Positions 1 to 12,637 of a stretch of 64,000 nucleotides of DNA are shown here, piece after piece (positions within the stretch are counted from its first letter, which is position 1; every line of letters begins with the position of its first letter). Under the pieces are notes generated by a model. That model did no database searches and was not told where the DNA came from. It saw nothing but the letters and a program-made list of their open reading frames with translations. The DNA comes from Ottelia alismoides. Its lineage: Eukaryota > Streptophyta > Magnoliopsida > Alismatales > Hydrocharitaceae. Location of the stretch: contig JAZKJV010010541.1 in assembly GCA_037367405.1 (NCBI GenBank), positions 62,001-126,000 on the forward strand. Direction: 5' to 3'. A program made the translations under genes and the position numbers.

Positions 1-188
1 CAAAAAGGAGTACAAACTGTATCCTGGCATGCGGGTGCTGCAGGGCGAGCAAAAAGTGTAGCATCTGCTCCGTCGGCTGGCGAGGCATCGACTACTGCTG
101 GCGGCTCCTCCAAGGCTGGCGCGGCTTTGCTTCGGCTGCAAGCTTCTTTTTGTTGTTTTTGATTTTGCTGATTTTTTTGTATTTTCGG

Positions 189-1055
189 CTAGAACTGATG
201 GGAATGCACGATGGCTGGAATGGCTTCTCCTTCTTCTTCCTCCTCACCTGCCCCTGTAGCTGGCACGACTGATGCGGAAGATGACGATCCACCTGTTTCT
301 TTATTCACCCCATTCTTGGTGGCAGGCGGAGGCAAGGACCTACCACTCCTGAGAGTAACAGCATTAGAATAAACAATAATATCATTGACAGACACGGACA
401 GGACATCACAATCTACCTACTCTTTCTTCTTGAAATTATTGGGGTTGGCTTCGACCTGAGCTGGAATGGTGGTTCTGGTGGCGGTCAGGTCATCAAGCCT
501 CTTGGTCATATCCGCCAGCCCTTTGACAAGTTGGGCCAGACAATCCATGGTGGGGTTCGCAGGGGGTACCTCGGTGGGTTCAGCATGCAGACCACACTGC
601 TGTTGCATGGATGGGTGCGGAGGTTGTTGCTGGTGGTGCTGGGGTGGTGCAGGAAGTTGAATTTGCTGATAAGAGGGGGGAGGATACTGTTGATATTGTT
701 GAGGTGGGGCAGCTGCATACTGATGAAACGATTGTGGATGGCGGTATTGCGGCTGCTGGTATGGCTGATTCTGCCTCCATTGATTTGTATACTGGGGAGG
801 CTAACGATACTGCTGATGAGGCTGAGAGGACTGTCCAAAACGACCACCTTGAGGTTGGTGGTATTGTCGGTTGGCAAGTGGCTGACCCTGGGGTTGTCCC
901 ATAGGACGGGTCGGCTGTGCATCATTGGTCCATACCACTTCCCGAATCAGGGGTGGTGGTGGGAAAACTGGATCAGGTCCTGAAAGAAACTCTAGTTGGT
1001 ACACAACCATCTGCTGCTGCGGCTGGCCCAGGTCGGGCACCTGCACGTAGTACAC
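189..1055 (-). pseudogene. Broken C-terminal gag and post-gag segment of element A
   Basis: After a frameshift near 1,055 the gag continues in a second minus frame. It is interrupted by stops at about 801-803 and 417-419. The first part is Gln/Pro/Tyr-rich. Next comes DCLAQLVKGLADMTKRLDDL, which recurs almost word for word at the left end of C. After the second stop comes AVTLRSGRSLPPP, the motif usually found between gag and protease in Athila elements, then an acidic run. A further frame change near 190-290 leads into a Lys-rich segment ending in KPRQPWRSRQQ, also matched in C. Three lesions within 0.9 kb make this a pseudogene. Confidence 0.8.
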
Positions 1056-2296
1056 GTGGTGGACTGCCGGTGGCTGCTGGCTCGGTTGAGGCTGATGCTG
1101 CGGTTGCTGCTCATCCTCTTCTCAGCGGGAGCTTCTGATGGTGTCGCCGACTGAACAGAGTTGATGGTGCCCACCAACCGTTTAAGGTACTTGTTGATAT
1201 GATCAAGCTTGTCTAAATTCTGAGTCCTCTTCTCGATCACAACGAGTTTTTCGAGGTCCTGTGACCGCTTCTCAATGATGTCAACTTTCGAGAGATGGCC
1301 CCTGATGATACTGAGGTTGGAGCTCTCATCTCTCTCTACCTCTTTGGACGCTGCCATGTGTACTTGTTTCTGGAGGATCTGGGACTGCTTCTGATATGCC
1401 TTGGATGAAGAGAGGGCGGCCTCTCCTTCGGCCATTTCTTCAAATATCTGCCAGACTACGTCTTCATCCTTGTTGAAGTGCGAACCCCCACATGCTGCGT
1501 CAACGAGCCTTTGGCTCTCGATGTTCAGTCCCCTAAAGAAGTGCTTGACCAAGCTGGTCTTTGGAATCTCATGATGGGGACATTTCTCCTGCAGGTCAGT
1601 GAATCTCTCCCATGCTTCGTGTACTGACTCATGGGCTCCTTGGGAGAAATTACTGATTTGGGCTCGCATCTGGTTGAGCCAACCGAGAGGGCAATACTTA
1701 TGCAGAAAAGCTGACTTCAGCTCCTCCCAGGTAGTCACAACCTTCCCCAAATGGTTGACCCAATAGAGGGCCTTGTCTTGTAAGCTGAAGGGGAACGCCA
1801 ACATTTTGACAATGTCCAAAGGGACATTGGGATAGTGAGTGGTGCGACAAATGCGTGAGAATTGCTGCAGGTGAATGTACGGCTCTTCACTAGTGTTTCC
1901 ATGGAATGCAGGAAGTAGAGCAATGAATTGGGGTTTCAGCTCAAAGTGAGCGTGTACCGGTGGAATGAGGATCCACTCAGTCATCTGGTTGTCTCCCGGA
2001 TTGTATGTCTCTTTAAGTGTAGGCTTGGGTGGTGGTGGGAATTCTGGATCGTCATTGTTAGGCCCACCACCACCTCCACCTCCACCTCCTCTGCCTCTGC
2101 CTCCTCCTCCCTCGTCTCGGTTCATCATATCGTTCAACATATCCTTGAATGCTGTCTGCGTGAGGGCCTGCTCGGTCAGCTGCTGTTGAATGGCCTGGAT
2201 AGATGCCAGCAATTGTGTATTGACTTGATTCTGGTCTGGCATCTGTCCTTCTGGTTGGGGTGGCTGCTGACCCTTGCCCTTTCCTCCGGGAGCCAT
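992..2296 (-). CDS. gag: Gag capsid region of element A (Athila-type), frame-disrupted at its end
   Basis: This 434-codon frame starts at ATG 2,296 and codes for the structural Gag protein that would form cytoplasmic virus-like particles. A low-complexity start (Gln-rich, then a Gly/Arg tract at residues 62-78) is followed by the retrotransposon gag domain at about residues 120-265. Recognisable pieces are LLPAFHGNTSEEPYIHLQQF, FPFSLQDKALYWV, TTWEELKSAFLHKY, ESVHEAWERF and KHFFRGLN, which match plant Athila gag. A coiled-coil-like stretch rich in Glu, Lys and Leu follows. The last 30 or so residues are out of frame: from about 1,055 the true continuation is in another minus frame. I see no CCHC zinc knuckle. 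This is the longest retained coding frame in the window, but the element is not intact. Confidence 0.85.
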   Translation of the reverse strand: MAPGGKGKGQQPPQPEGQMPDQNQVNTQLLASIQAIQQQLTEQALTQTAFKDMLNDMMNRDEGGGGRGRGGGGGGGGGPNNDDPEFPPPPKPTLKETYNPGDNQMTEWILIPPVHAHFELKPQFIALLPAFHGNTSEEPYIHLQQFSRICRTTHYPNVPLDIVKMLAFPFSLQDKALYWVNHLGKVVTTWEELKSAFLHKYCPLGWLNQMRAQISNFSQGAHESVHEAWERFTDLQEKCPHHEIPKTSLVKHFFRGLNIESQRLVDAACGGSHFNKDEDVVWQIFEEMAEGEAALSSSKAYQKQSQILQKQVHMAASKEVERDESSNLSIIRGHLSKVDIIEKRSQDLEKLVVIEKRTQNLDKLDHINKYLKRLVGTINSVQSATPSEAPAEKRMSSNRSISLNRASSHRQSTTCTTCRCPTWASRSSRWLCTN

Positions 2297-4611
2297 ATCG
2301 GGGTCTAAGTCGGATGAAAGGAACTCCGAAGTAGTCTCCAGGGCTTGCTCTGGCTTCTATCTGCAGGATGAGATAGTCCAAATCAGACCACTTGCAATTT
2401 TCGTTCGGCCGTCATGATGAAGCTGGAATTCAGGTAACCCCAGCATGTTGTGAACGGAAAAGGATGTGGACTATAATCGACTTCCATTCACAACGGCGAT
2501 GGAGGGACAAAAGTGATCCTGGTTTATTGGGTGGCCAAGAGAAAGGTAGAAAACAAGGATTCTGGAGATCGATCCGCAAAGTCCGGATCGGGTTCTCGGG
2601 AATCGCCTCGAATTTATTGGCGGAGTTGAGTCCATGGAATCGATGTGGGTGTCGGCATGGTCCTGACGAAAACCATCCATGGATCATCTTCACGAAGCAC
2701 AAAAGAGGATCGGATATTGGAAGAAGGATACGATGGTCAACGAGGAATAAAAAGGAGTGCAAAACAGTAGAAAGGCTCGGCTGAGCGGGGTGGTCAAAGG
2801 AGATTGACATAACAAAATTTACGCAAAGGCGTGGGACTCGATCTTTGATCCTTAATCTAGATCCATACAAACACAATACAAAATTGGGTTCACCAACTCA
2901 TGCCATGTGAAGCCGTGAAGGTTCGACTATTTATTATCTTTTCATTTTTTTAGAGTTGTGATTTCAGGCATATCTTGTAACAAGTCCTTAGTACGCTACC
3001 CTATAGGAGAGAGTACTGCCAGAAGAGTATCCCGAACTTGTCCTCCTCCTGTGTAACCTGTAGTCTGTACTTTTTGGAGTCCTTGTAACCCTTCCTGGAT
3101 CCCTACTCAGCCAAAGAAATAGAGAGAGGAAATGATAGGAGAAACCAATACTTCAGTTCTCGCTCGCAACGGAATCACCCGTGAGCGTGCAAGAACCTAC
3201 TCGGACGCAGGATAATGAGACAGACACCCCCGTGAAGGCGTGGCCTATGCTCAATACTTTGGACAGGGTCGATGCTCAACACAACAGAGAGTCATCATTG
3301 GTTACCAAGTCCTACTCGCCTACGTACGATAGAAGCGCCATTACTTCGGAAATCCATGCGATACACAAGGCAGTTGCAGACTGGGTTTTTGGCTTTAATC
3401 CTTAGGGGGTCGCACTCGCTCAAGGGAGTAGGATTTTGGTCCCCCTCCAAGGTACCTGAAAACAATGAGGGCTTTATGAACCCGGCACACTGATAGTCCA
3501 TTACAGATTTTAATTAAGGTCAAAGTTTATTTAGTAGTCCCCTTGTTTTAATTTTTGGGTTTTCACTTTTTTTGAGTCTGTTTTCATACCAACGCCTAAC
3601 GTTTTTGTAGATTCTCATTTAAGTCATAGGTGCTCAAAATCAGAGGGAGATAGCGGAAAAGCCATGCAAGTGGTTCCATGATGGAAATCTCACCATTGAA
3701 CCGAATGATGCATGCTGAGTTAGAAGACTTACAGTGCATCCCAGCTCTCTCCATGCGGTATGCAAAACAGAATTTTTTAACCTATCTACATGTCGGTATG
3801 CAAGGCACAAAATCACTCTAAACATTAGCTGCTATTATCATGAAGAACCATAAGTCGCTCATTTGCTTTAGCCTGAAAGGTCCGGTCTTGGCTCACCCCT
3901 CCTCTGCTCAACACACTTGAGTTTAGGACATAACGCTTTATGGGGCTCGCTGTGGCACAAGGGCTAAGAGACAAATGAACGGCTTGTTTAAATTTGACTA
4001 GATCCATACGAAGTATACTATAGGAACATGCATTCTTATTAATGTTTGGACCTAGCTACCGAGTCAAGCAACCTATATCTAGGGGCTCCAAGCACTCAAA
4101 ACAAAGTAAAATAAAGGCGGAAAGCTCAAAACTTCGGGAAACAAAGAAAAGAAAGCGATGGAAAACTCGGAAAACCGCGATGAGGTCCCCAGGTGAACAA
4201 TCACCCGGGCACTGGACCTCATTGTGAAGAGTAGAGTCCTGTTAATTATTACATGCCAAAATTGTCTCTCTCTCACAATAAATTACAAAATAATCCTAAT
4301 TGCTCTAGACCTACTAATCCCCATCCCCTTGTGTCCTTGGTGCTCTCTCTCCAGATGGTTATGAGGTGAAGACCACCATCTTCCAAGCTTGGCTGCCTTG
4401 GCTCCCTAAGAAACCATCCTCGCGTGGCGGGCCCTCGCATCAAAGTCACAAAGAGATTGAATTAGTATAGCTCAATCAATAAAATAAAGCAGGAAGGAAT
4501 CAATCACAATAAATAAATGAATCAATAAAGCATAGTGATCAATTGCAAAATAAATAGCTGCTCATCAATTTTTAAACAAGAATGACAAAATTAATAGGCT
4601 ACGCTCATTGC
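2297..4611 (-). other. Untranslated leader of element A
   Basis: About 2.3 kb lies between the gag start and the primer-binding site. I see no coding frame with recognisable homology on either strand; the short frames have no family motif. Long non-coding leaders are common in Athila and Tat-type elements and usually hold packaging signals. The part next to the primer site (4,440-4,600) is A-rich. Nothing else here could be identified. Confidence 0.65.
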
Positions 4612-4629
4612 TCCCCGGCAACGGCGCCA
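4612..4629 (-). promoter_or_regulatory. Primer-binding site of element A (tRNA-Asp type)
   Basis: On the minus strand this reads TGGCGCCGTTGCCGGGGA, two bases (GA) after the LTR end TATCA. It complements a tRNA 3' end and matches the primer site commonly reported for Athila elements (tRNA-Asp). It sets minus-strand priming for reverse transcription, proves the orientation of A, and fixes the LTR end at 4,632. Confidence 0.92.
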
Positions 4630-4652
4630 TCTGATAACTAGGTAATTCGCGA

Positions 4653-7600
4653 GGGTCAAAATATATTGTCGCTGAGGCGACCGCTCACAGAACACCAGTT
4701 AATCAACAATTAACCCACATGAAAGAATGCGTCAATTAAGTCCCAAAATTGTGAATTAACATTTATCTCTACCACAAAATGCACAGTGAATAAGTATGTA
4801 GAGGTTGAACCACAGAGAGCAATGCAAAAAAAATGAAGTAGCCTATAATGTTCATGTATAACAGAGTCATCCTTGTATGAATCCTATTTTTGTGGGTTTT
4901 TTCTTTTTTTTTTCTTTTTTTAATGTTTAATATTATATATTTATATATATATTTATATGGATATAATTTATAGAGTATAGAGATATAAAGATATACACCC
5001 ATAAAGGGTATGTATACATATATATAGATAGGTTATATATATACATAAATTTTTATTTTATATTTTGATTTTTATACATACATATATATATATATATATA
5101 TTTTATTTTCTTTTTTTTCAATATTGGAATGTATATACAATGTAATGAGAGGGGAGATATAATATTTCTAAAAAATTACAAAAATGCTCAAAAATTCAGA
5201 AATAATATCTTTTTGGTATTTTTATGAATTTTTACTGTTTTTGTGATTTTTGGATATTTTTTGAAATATTTTTGGTATTTTTAAATACTGAAATAAAACG
5301 AAACAGTGAGGTAACTACTGGTTGTGAGCAAAATAGGGCTTAAAAATAGCAAAGAGCCACAAAAATTTTCCAAACTATTTTTAAAATAAAGATAATAAAA
5401 GATAAAACCTACAGAACTTGAGTTTGCAATTTTTGGAGTTTTCTAAAATTTTTTATATTTTTTTGAAGTTTTTGAGTTTTTTTGAATTTTTAAGGTTTTT
5501 CTTAGGAGATTTTTAGTGATTTTTGGACTGACACTAAAATATGATAAAATAGACCATAGGTAATTTTTTGGAATTTTTCGAGGTCGTTTACTATTTTTTT
5601 GGTATTTTCTAAGCTAGACAGTAGACAAAATGCACGTTTTTGATTTTTAATAAATGCAAAAATGCAACAGAATTAAAAACAAAAAAATATGACGTGCAAG
5701 AGTAAGCTAACAAGAGCTTACATTAATTTTTGTAAAATTTTTCAAGTTAATATGATGCATGAAATAAATGGATAAGGCATACAAAAATATATGGCCTGAC
5801 AGGGGCATTTTTGCAAATAAAAATAAAGTCAGGGGCTGTAGTGCAAAACACCAAAACTATAACACATGGTATGCAACTTTAAGGGCTAAAACGAAATTCA
5901 AAACCTGCTAGGGACCCCCGCGCAAAATGACCATCATGTGGGACTACATGTGATCCGCACCCACAGGGACCAAATAGTAATTTCAGAAAAGTTCGAGGTC
6001 CTGGTTGCAATTTTTACAAAAATAATACACTTTCAATTTTATTTTATGGACTAAAGAGAAATATACAAACATACAGGGGGTCATATGCAAATTAGCCACC
6101 TCACATGGGACGACACGTGAGGTGACGTGAACTGGACCTAAAAGTAATATCACAATCATACAGGGGGGTCCATGCAAAATATCCAAAATAAAATGAACTT
6201 CGATTTTTATTTACAGGGCTAAACAATAAATACAAAGAGGCTGGGGTGAAGATCTGCAAATTACCCCTAAGTGCGCGCTGGTGGACGGCGTGGATCATCT
6301 CACTTGGGCACGCGTCGTGCATCCAACGGCCGGTATCGCTTCACCGATGAACGCGTGAGATTAGATCAGCCGAGCAGATCTAACGGTCGGTGCGGGGCTT
6401 CATCTGGCGGCTCTGGTGTGATCTGGGGGCGCCACCCTGATCGGACGACGATGGAGCCTCCTGGAAGAACAGGGAAGAAGCTCGCGCGAGGCGAGCTTCG
6501 ATCTTGAAGCTCGGGCTCCTCCGGGCTTCTCCCTCGCGTCTGAGGTGTTCGGATCGTAGTTGGAGGCGTCCCGCGTCTGCTCGTGGTCTTGACGTGGCTC
6601 CTGGAGGTCCAAGGAGCTCAGGCGAGGTCGATGAAGGTCGCGACCTCCAGGAGCCTCTTCTTGGTTTGAATCAAGCCTAGAAGGGCTCCGAGCGTCGCTT
6701 GACCTGCATAGGAAGAACCGGGGGAACGAGGGCTATCTCCTCGACCCCGGGTTTTGAAGCTCTGACGCAAAATGAGGTGAGGCGGAGGAGCTCCGATGAT
6801 AGGCAGAGGCAGAGCTCCGATTCGCAAGGACTGGGGGTCCTTGGTTGAATAAAAGTGATAGGGAGATGGAGCACACGATGGAGAACGAGGTGAGGTGAAA
6901 ATGGCGGTCGGAAACGGTTGAGATCACAGTGAAGAAGTCGCCGGAGCGGAGCTCCAACGAACTTCGATTTGTCGATTTCACGCTACGCTAATTAACTAAA
7001 GACTAAACTAAACACGTGAATGGAAAGCTGGAATTAAAATCTACCTAAAATGCAAGAAAGAACAGCTCTTATACCTGGGGGCCACCAGGGAGCAGGACGG
7101 ACGCCGGAGCTCCGCCGCGTCAAAACTTATCCCTCCTCCGGCCGATTCGAGTCGCTGAAATGCTCCCCCTATCACGAGGAACCTCCCAGGATCAAATTCG
7201 AGGCTTTTGGGTGGATGAAATTGGCCAAATTTGAGGAGGGGGTCAGAGCTTCTTATTTATAAACACTGGAATGAACTCTTATTGACCTGCGTTTATTGAG
7301 TAATCCATTGAGCATCATGTTGGTCTAAGATATCGGCGGGCATCAGTGATCATCAGGGATGATTTCCTATGAAGAACGCGAGCGCGATCGATGGATGAGA
7401 TGGCCGTAAAAAAGGGAAGAAATTCGGGGAAAAGACAGTTCTGAAACGCCCGGTCCCGGATGGGACAGTTGGCCGGACTGTCAACAAAGGCTGGCGCCCC
7501 ATTGGTCCACCTCGGACGCTAGAGGACAAAATAGGGGACCTTATTCTAAAATGATTTATTTAACAAAATAAATGATTTTATTAGAATTTTCTTATAAAAT

Positions 7601-8646
7601 AAAAAATGTGTATTAATCCATGTAGTATTTATTTACGATTTTTATTTAATTTTTGATGTATTTTATTATGGTTTCATTTTAATAATGTATTTATGCATGT
7701 ATTTACATGTATTTTGTATATTTTATTTTTATTTTGTTTATTTATTTTAATATTTTGTTTGCTTATTTTATAAATTTATAATTTATTTTTGTGAGTGTGA
7801 GAGTATTTTTATTTAATTTTTATGAGTTGATTTTCATATTTAAATAAATAGGTAGATGTATATGTAGGTGTACTTATAGGTATTTTACCCATATATTAGG
7901 GATACTTTATTTATTTAATGTATTTTATTGGTTTTTATTTTGGATTTGTATTTTTAATAAGTTATATGTAATATTTACATTATTGTAAAAATATAGAAGA
8001 ATAGAATGATTAAAGAATGTTTCCCCTCTTTATTTAGATATATACTTAACATAGGTATTATGCCTATTATCTTGCATAGACTTATTTTATTTTATAAATC
8101 CTTTTTAGTTTTATTCTAATTTCAATATGTACATGTATTATATACATTATTTACAAAATTCTAAAAATATAATTTGATAAAAATAATGGACAATGAATAA
8201 ATTGAATATTTTAATCAGGCAGGCTGCACAATGTGGGCCCAAAAACCTAACTTTCACAGATAGACTCCAAAAATTATGAAACCAATTTTATTAAATAGCT
8301 CTTGGAAAGCTATATACAATTAAAGTGATTTTGGGTGATTTTGAGTTTTTATTTGCAAGATATGGGTCTGTGAATTTGAGATTTTGGCTTTTTATTCTGG
8401 GTATAAAATGTACACTGAGTATTATTTTTATACAAACTCAATTTTGTATTTTTATTTATATTATTATCTATAAAATTCATGTACAAAGTTTCTTTATTTG
8501 ATGAATGAATAATTACATACAAAATAGGTGTCAAAAATGCATAAATAAATGAATAAATGAATGAGGTAATCATTGTACTGCTGGCCCTTATCTCCCCCTA
8601 CTTTATTCCTTGTCGACCAGTTCCATGCTGGCCTTGGTCTCGGGAG
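4653..8646 (-). repeat. LTR core unit 1 of 3 (3,994 bp)
   Basis: It begins at GGGTCAAAATATATTG and ends at the fused junction near 8,640. It is colinear with units 2 and 3 over its full length, with scattered substitutions and small indels. A distinguishing base is GCTGAGGCGACC near 4,671, where units 2 and 3 have one G fewer. The TATA box is at about 7,252-7,264. The W-box palindrome near 7,468 is mutated here (GTTGGCC instead of GTTGACC). Confidence 0.9.
7252..7264 (-). promoter_or_regulatory. TATA box of LTR unit 1
   Basis: The minus strand reads GTTTATAAATAAG, a good plant TATA box. It lies at the boundary between the U3 half and the GC-rich island that would form R/U5. Related LTRs B and F have a TATA box at the equivalent place. 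Confidence 0.6.
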
Positions 8647-11600
8647 GGGTCAAAATATATTGTCGGTGAGCGACCGCTCACAGAACACCAGTTAATCAGC
8701 AATTAACCCACATGAAAGAATGCATCAATTAAGTCCCAAAATTGTGAATTAACATTTATCTCTACCACAAAATGCACAGTGAATAAGTATGTAGAGGTCG
8801 AAGCACAGAGAGTAATGCAAAAAAATGAAGTAGCCTATAATGTTCATGTATAACAGAGTCATCCTTGTATGAATCCTATTTTTGTGGGTTTTTCTTTTTT
8901 TTAATGTTTAATATTATATATTTATATATATATATATATTTATATGGATATAATTTATAGAGTATAGAGATATAAAGATATACATCCATAAAGGGTATGT
9001 ATACATATATATAGATAGGTTATATATATATACAATTTTTTTTTATTTTATATTTTGTTTTTTTATTTTTAATTTTAAGATTTTTATACATACATACATA
9101 TATATATATATTATTTTCTTTTTTTTTCAATATTGGAATGTATATACAATGTAATGAGAGGGGAGATATAATATTTATAAAAATATACAAAAATGCTCAA
9201 AAATTCAGAAATAATATCTTTTTCGTATTTTTATGATTTTTTACTGTTTTTGTGATTTTTGGATATTTTTTGAAATATTTTTGGAATTTTTAAATACTTA
9301 AATAAAGCGAAACAGTGAAGTAACTACTGGTTGTGAGTAAAATAGGACTTAAAAATAGCAAACAACCACAAAAGTTTCCAAACTATTTTTAAAATAAAGA
9401 TAAAAAAGATAAAACCTACAGAACTTGAGTTTGCAATTTTTGGAGTTTTCTAGAATTTTTTTTTTGAAGTTTTTGAGTATTTTCGAATTTTTAAGGTTTT
9501 TCTTTTGAGATTTTTAGTGATTTTTGGATTGACACTAAAATATGATAAAATAGACAATAGGTAAGTATTTTGGAGCTTTTCGATGTGGTTTACTATTTTT
9601 TGGTATTTTCTAAGCTAGACAGTAGACAAAATGCATGTTTTTGATTATTAATAAATGCAAAAATGCAACAGAATTAAAAACAAAAATTATGGCGTGCAAG
9701 AGTAAGCTAACAGGAGCTTACATTAATTTTTGTAGAATTTTTCAAGCTAATATGATGCATGAAATAAATGGATAAGGCATACAAAAATATATGGCCTGGT
9801 AGGGGCATTTTTGCAAATAAAAATAAAGTCAGGGGCTGTAGTGCAAAAACTCCAAAATTATAACACATGGTCTGCAACTTTAAGGGCTAAAACGAAATTC
9901 AAAACCCGCCAGGGACCCCCGCGCAAAATGACCGTCACGTAGGACTACACGGGATCCGCACCCACATGAACCAAGTAGTAATTTCAAAAAATTTCGAGGT
10001 CTTGGTTGCAATTTTTACAAAAATAATATACTTTCAATTTTATTTTATGGACTAAAGAGAAATATACAAACATACAGGGGGTCATATGCAAATTAGCCAC
10101 CTCACTTGGGACGACACATGAGGTGACGTGGACTGGACCTAAAAGTAATATGACAATCATACAAGGGGGGTCCATGAAAAATATCCAAAATAAAATGAAC
10201 TTCGATTTTTATTTACAGGGCTAAACAATAAATACAAAAAGGCTGGGGTGAAGATCTGTAAATTACCCCTAAGTGCGCGCTGGTGGACGGCGTGGATCAT
10301 CTCACTTGGACACGCGTCGCGCATCCAACAGCTGGTACGGCTTCGCCAATGAAGGGTTGCGATTAGATCAGCCGAGCTGATCTGACGGTCGTGCAGGGCT
10401 TCATCTGACGACTCTGGTGTGATCTGGGGGCACCACCCTGATCGGACGGTGATGGAGCCTCCTGGAAGAACAGGGAAGAAGCTCGCGTGAGGCGAGCTTC
10501 GATCTTGAAGCTTAGGCTCCTCCAGGCTTCTCCCTCACGTCTGAGGTATTTGGATCGTAGCTGGAGGCGTCCCGCGTCTGCTCGTGGTCTTGGCGTGGCT
10601 CCTAGAGGTCCGAGGAGCTCGGGCGAGGTCGATGAAGGTCGGGACCTCCAGGAGCCTCTTCCTGGTTCGAATCGAGCCCAGAAGGGCTTCTTGCGTCGTT
10701 TGACCTGCATAGGAAGAACCGGGGGAACGAGGGCTATCTCCTCGACCCCGGGTTTGAAGCTCTGGCGCAAAATGAGGTGAGGCGGTGGAGCTCCGACGAT
10801 AGGCGGAGGTGGAGCTCCGATTCGCAAGGACTGGGGGTCCTTGGTTGAACAAAAGTGATAGGGAGATGGAGCACGCGATGGAGAATGAGGTGTGGTGAAA
10901 ATGGCGGTCGGAAACGGTCGAGATCACAGTGAAGAAGTCGCCGGAGCGGAGCTCCGACGAACTTCGATTTGTCGATTTCACGCTACGCTAATTAACTAAA
11001 GACTAAACTAAGCATGGGAATGGAAAACTGGAATTAAAATCTACCTAAAATGCAAGAAAGAACAACTCTTATACCTGGCGGCCACCAGGGAGAAGGACGG
11101 ACGCCAGAGCTCTGCCGCGTCAAAACTTATCCCTCTTCCGGCCGATTCGAGTCGCTGAAATGCTCCCCCTGTCACGAGGAACCTCCCTGGATCAAATTCG
11201 AGGCTTTTGGGTGGATGAAATTGGCCAAATTTGAGGAGGGGGGCAGAGCTTCTTATTTATAAACACTGGAATGAACCCTTATTGACCGACGTTTATTGAG
11301 TAATCCATTGAGCATCATGTTGGTCTAAGATATCGGCGGGCATCAGTGATCATCAGGGATGATATCTTGTGAAGAACGCAAGCGCGATCGATGGATGAGA
11401 TGGCCGTAAAAAAGGGAAGAAATTCGGGGAAAAGATAGTTCTGAAACGCCCGGTCCCAGATGGGACAGTTGACCGGGCGGTCAACAAAGGCTGGCGCCCC
11501 ATTGGTCCACCTCGGACGCTAGAGGACAAAATAGGGGACCTTATTCTAAAATGATTTATTTAACATAATAAATGATTTTATTAGAATTTTCTTATAAAAT

Positions 11601-12637
11601 AAAAAATGTGTATTAATCCATGTAGTATTTATTTATGATTTTTATTTAATTTTTTGATGTATTTTATTATGGTTTTATTTTAATAATGTATTTATGCATG
11701 TATTTACATGTATTTTGTATTATTTATTTTTATTTTGTTTATTTATTTTAATATTTTGTTTGCTTATTTTATAAATTTATAATTTATTTTTGTGAGTGTG
11801 AGCGTATTTTTTTTAATTTTTATGAGTTGATTTTCATATTTAAATAAATAGGTAGATGTATATGTAGGTGTACTTATAGGTATTTTACCTATATATTATG
11901 GATACTTTATTTATTTAATGTATTTTATTGGTTTTTATTTTGGATTTGTATTTTTAATAAGTTATATGTAATATTTACATTATTGTAAAAATATAGAAGA
12001 ATAGAAAGATTAAAGAATGTTTCCCCTCTTTATTTAGATATATACTTAACATAGGTATTATGCCTATTATCTTGCATAGACTTATTTTATTTTATAAATC
12101 CTTTTTAGTTTTATTCTAATTTCAATATGTACATGTATTATATACATTATTTACAAAATTCTAAAAATATAATTTGATAAAAATAATGGACAATGAATAA
12201 ATTGAATATTTTAATCAGGCAGGCTGCACAATGTGGGCCCAAAAACCTAACTTTCATAGATAGACTCCAAATATTATGAAACCAATTTTATTAAATAGCT
12301 CTTGGAAAGCTATATACAATTAAAGGAGATTTTGAGTTTTTATTTGCAAGATATGGGTCTGTGAATTTGAGATTTTGGCTTTTTATTCTGGGTATAAAAT
12401 GTACACTGAGTATTATTTTTATACAAACTCAATTTTGTATTTTTAATTATATTATTATCTACAAATTTCATGTACAAAGTTTATTTATTTGATGAATGAA
12501 TAATTACATACAAAATAGGTGTCAAAAATGCATAAATAAATGAATAAATGAATGAGGTAATCATTGTATTGCTGGCCCTTATCTCCCCCTACTTTATTCC
12601 TTGTCGACCAGTTCCATGCTGGCCTTGGTCTCGGGAG
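8647..12637 (-). repeat. LTR core unit 2 of 3 (3,991 bp)
   Basis: It is joined to unit 1 by TCTCGGGAGGGGTCAAAAT, a fusion of LTR-start and LTR-end sequence not expected inside a normal LTR. It has the same order of parts as unit 1: a TA-rich simple repeat near 8,920-9,115, a GC island at about 10,270-11,230, a TATA box at about 11,252-11,264, and an intact W-box palindrome at 11,468-11,485. Confidence 0.9.
11252..11264 (-). promoter_or_regulatory. TATA box of LTR unit 2
   Basis: Same sequence and context as in unit 1 (GTTTATAAATAAG on the minus strand). The W-box palindrome lies about 205 bp upstream at 11,468-11,485, and a CCAAT-type box lies just beyond it. Confidence 0.6.

Noticed and set aside
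2392..2876. Frames of 130-148 codons in the leader of A
   Set aside because: They overlap on opposite strands and lack any recognisable motif; the region is leader by position between gag and primer site.
4612..4629. Possible tRNA gene at the primer site
   Set aside because: Only the 18 bases complementary to a tRNA 3' end are present; no cloverleaf or promoter boxes.
5080..5105. TA-rich microsatellite as a replication origin or scaffold site
   Set aside because: It is a simple repeat recurring in each LTR unit (also near 8,930 and 12,905); nothing further supports such a role.
10363..10981. Overlapping 148-154 codon frames in LTR unit 2
   Set aside because: They lie in different frames over the same GC-rich island, are broken in the other units, and show no domain.
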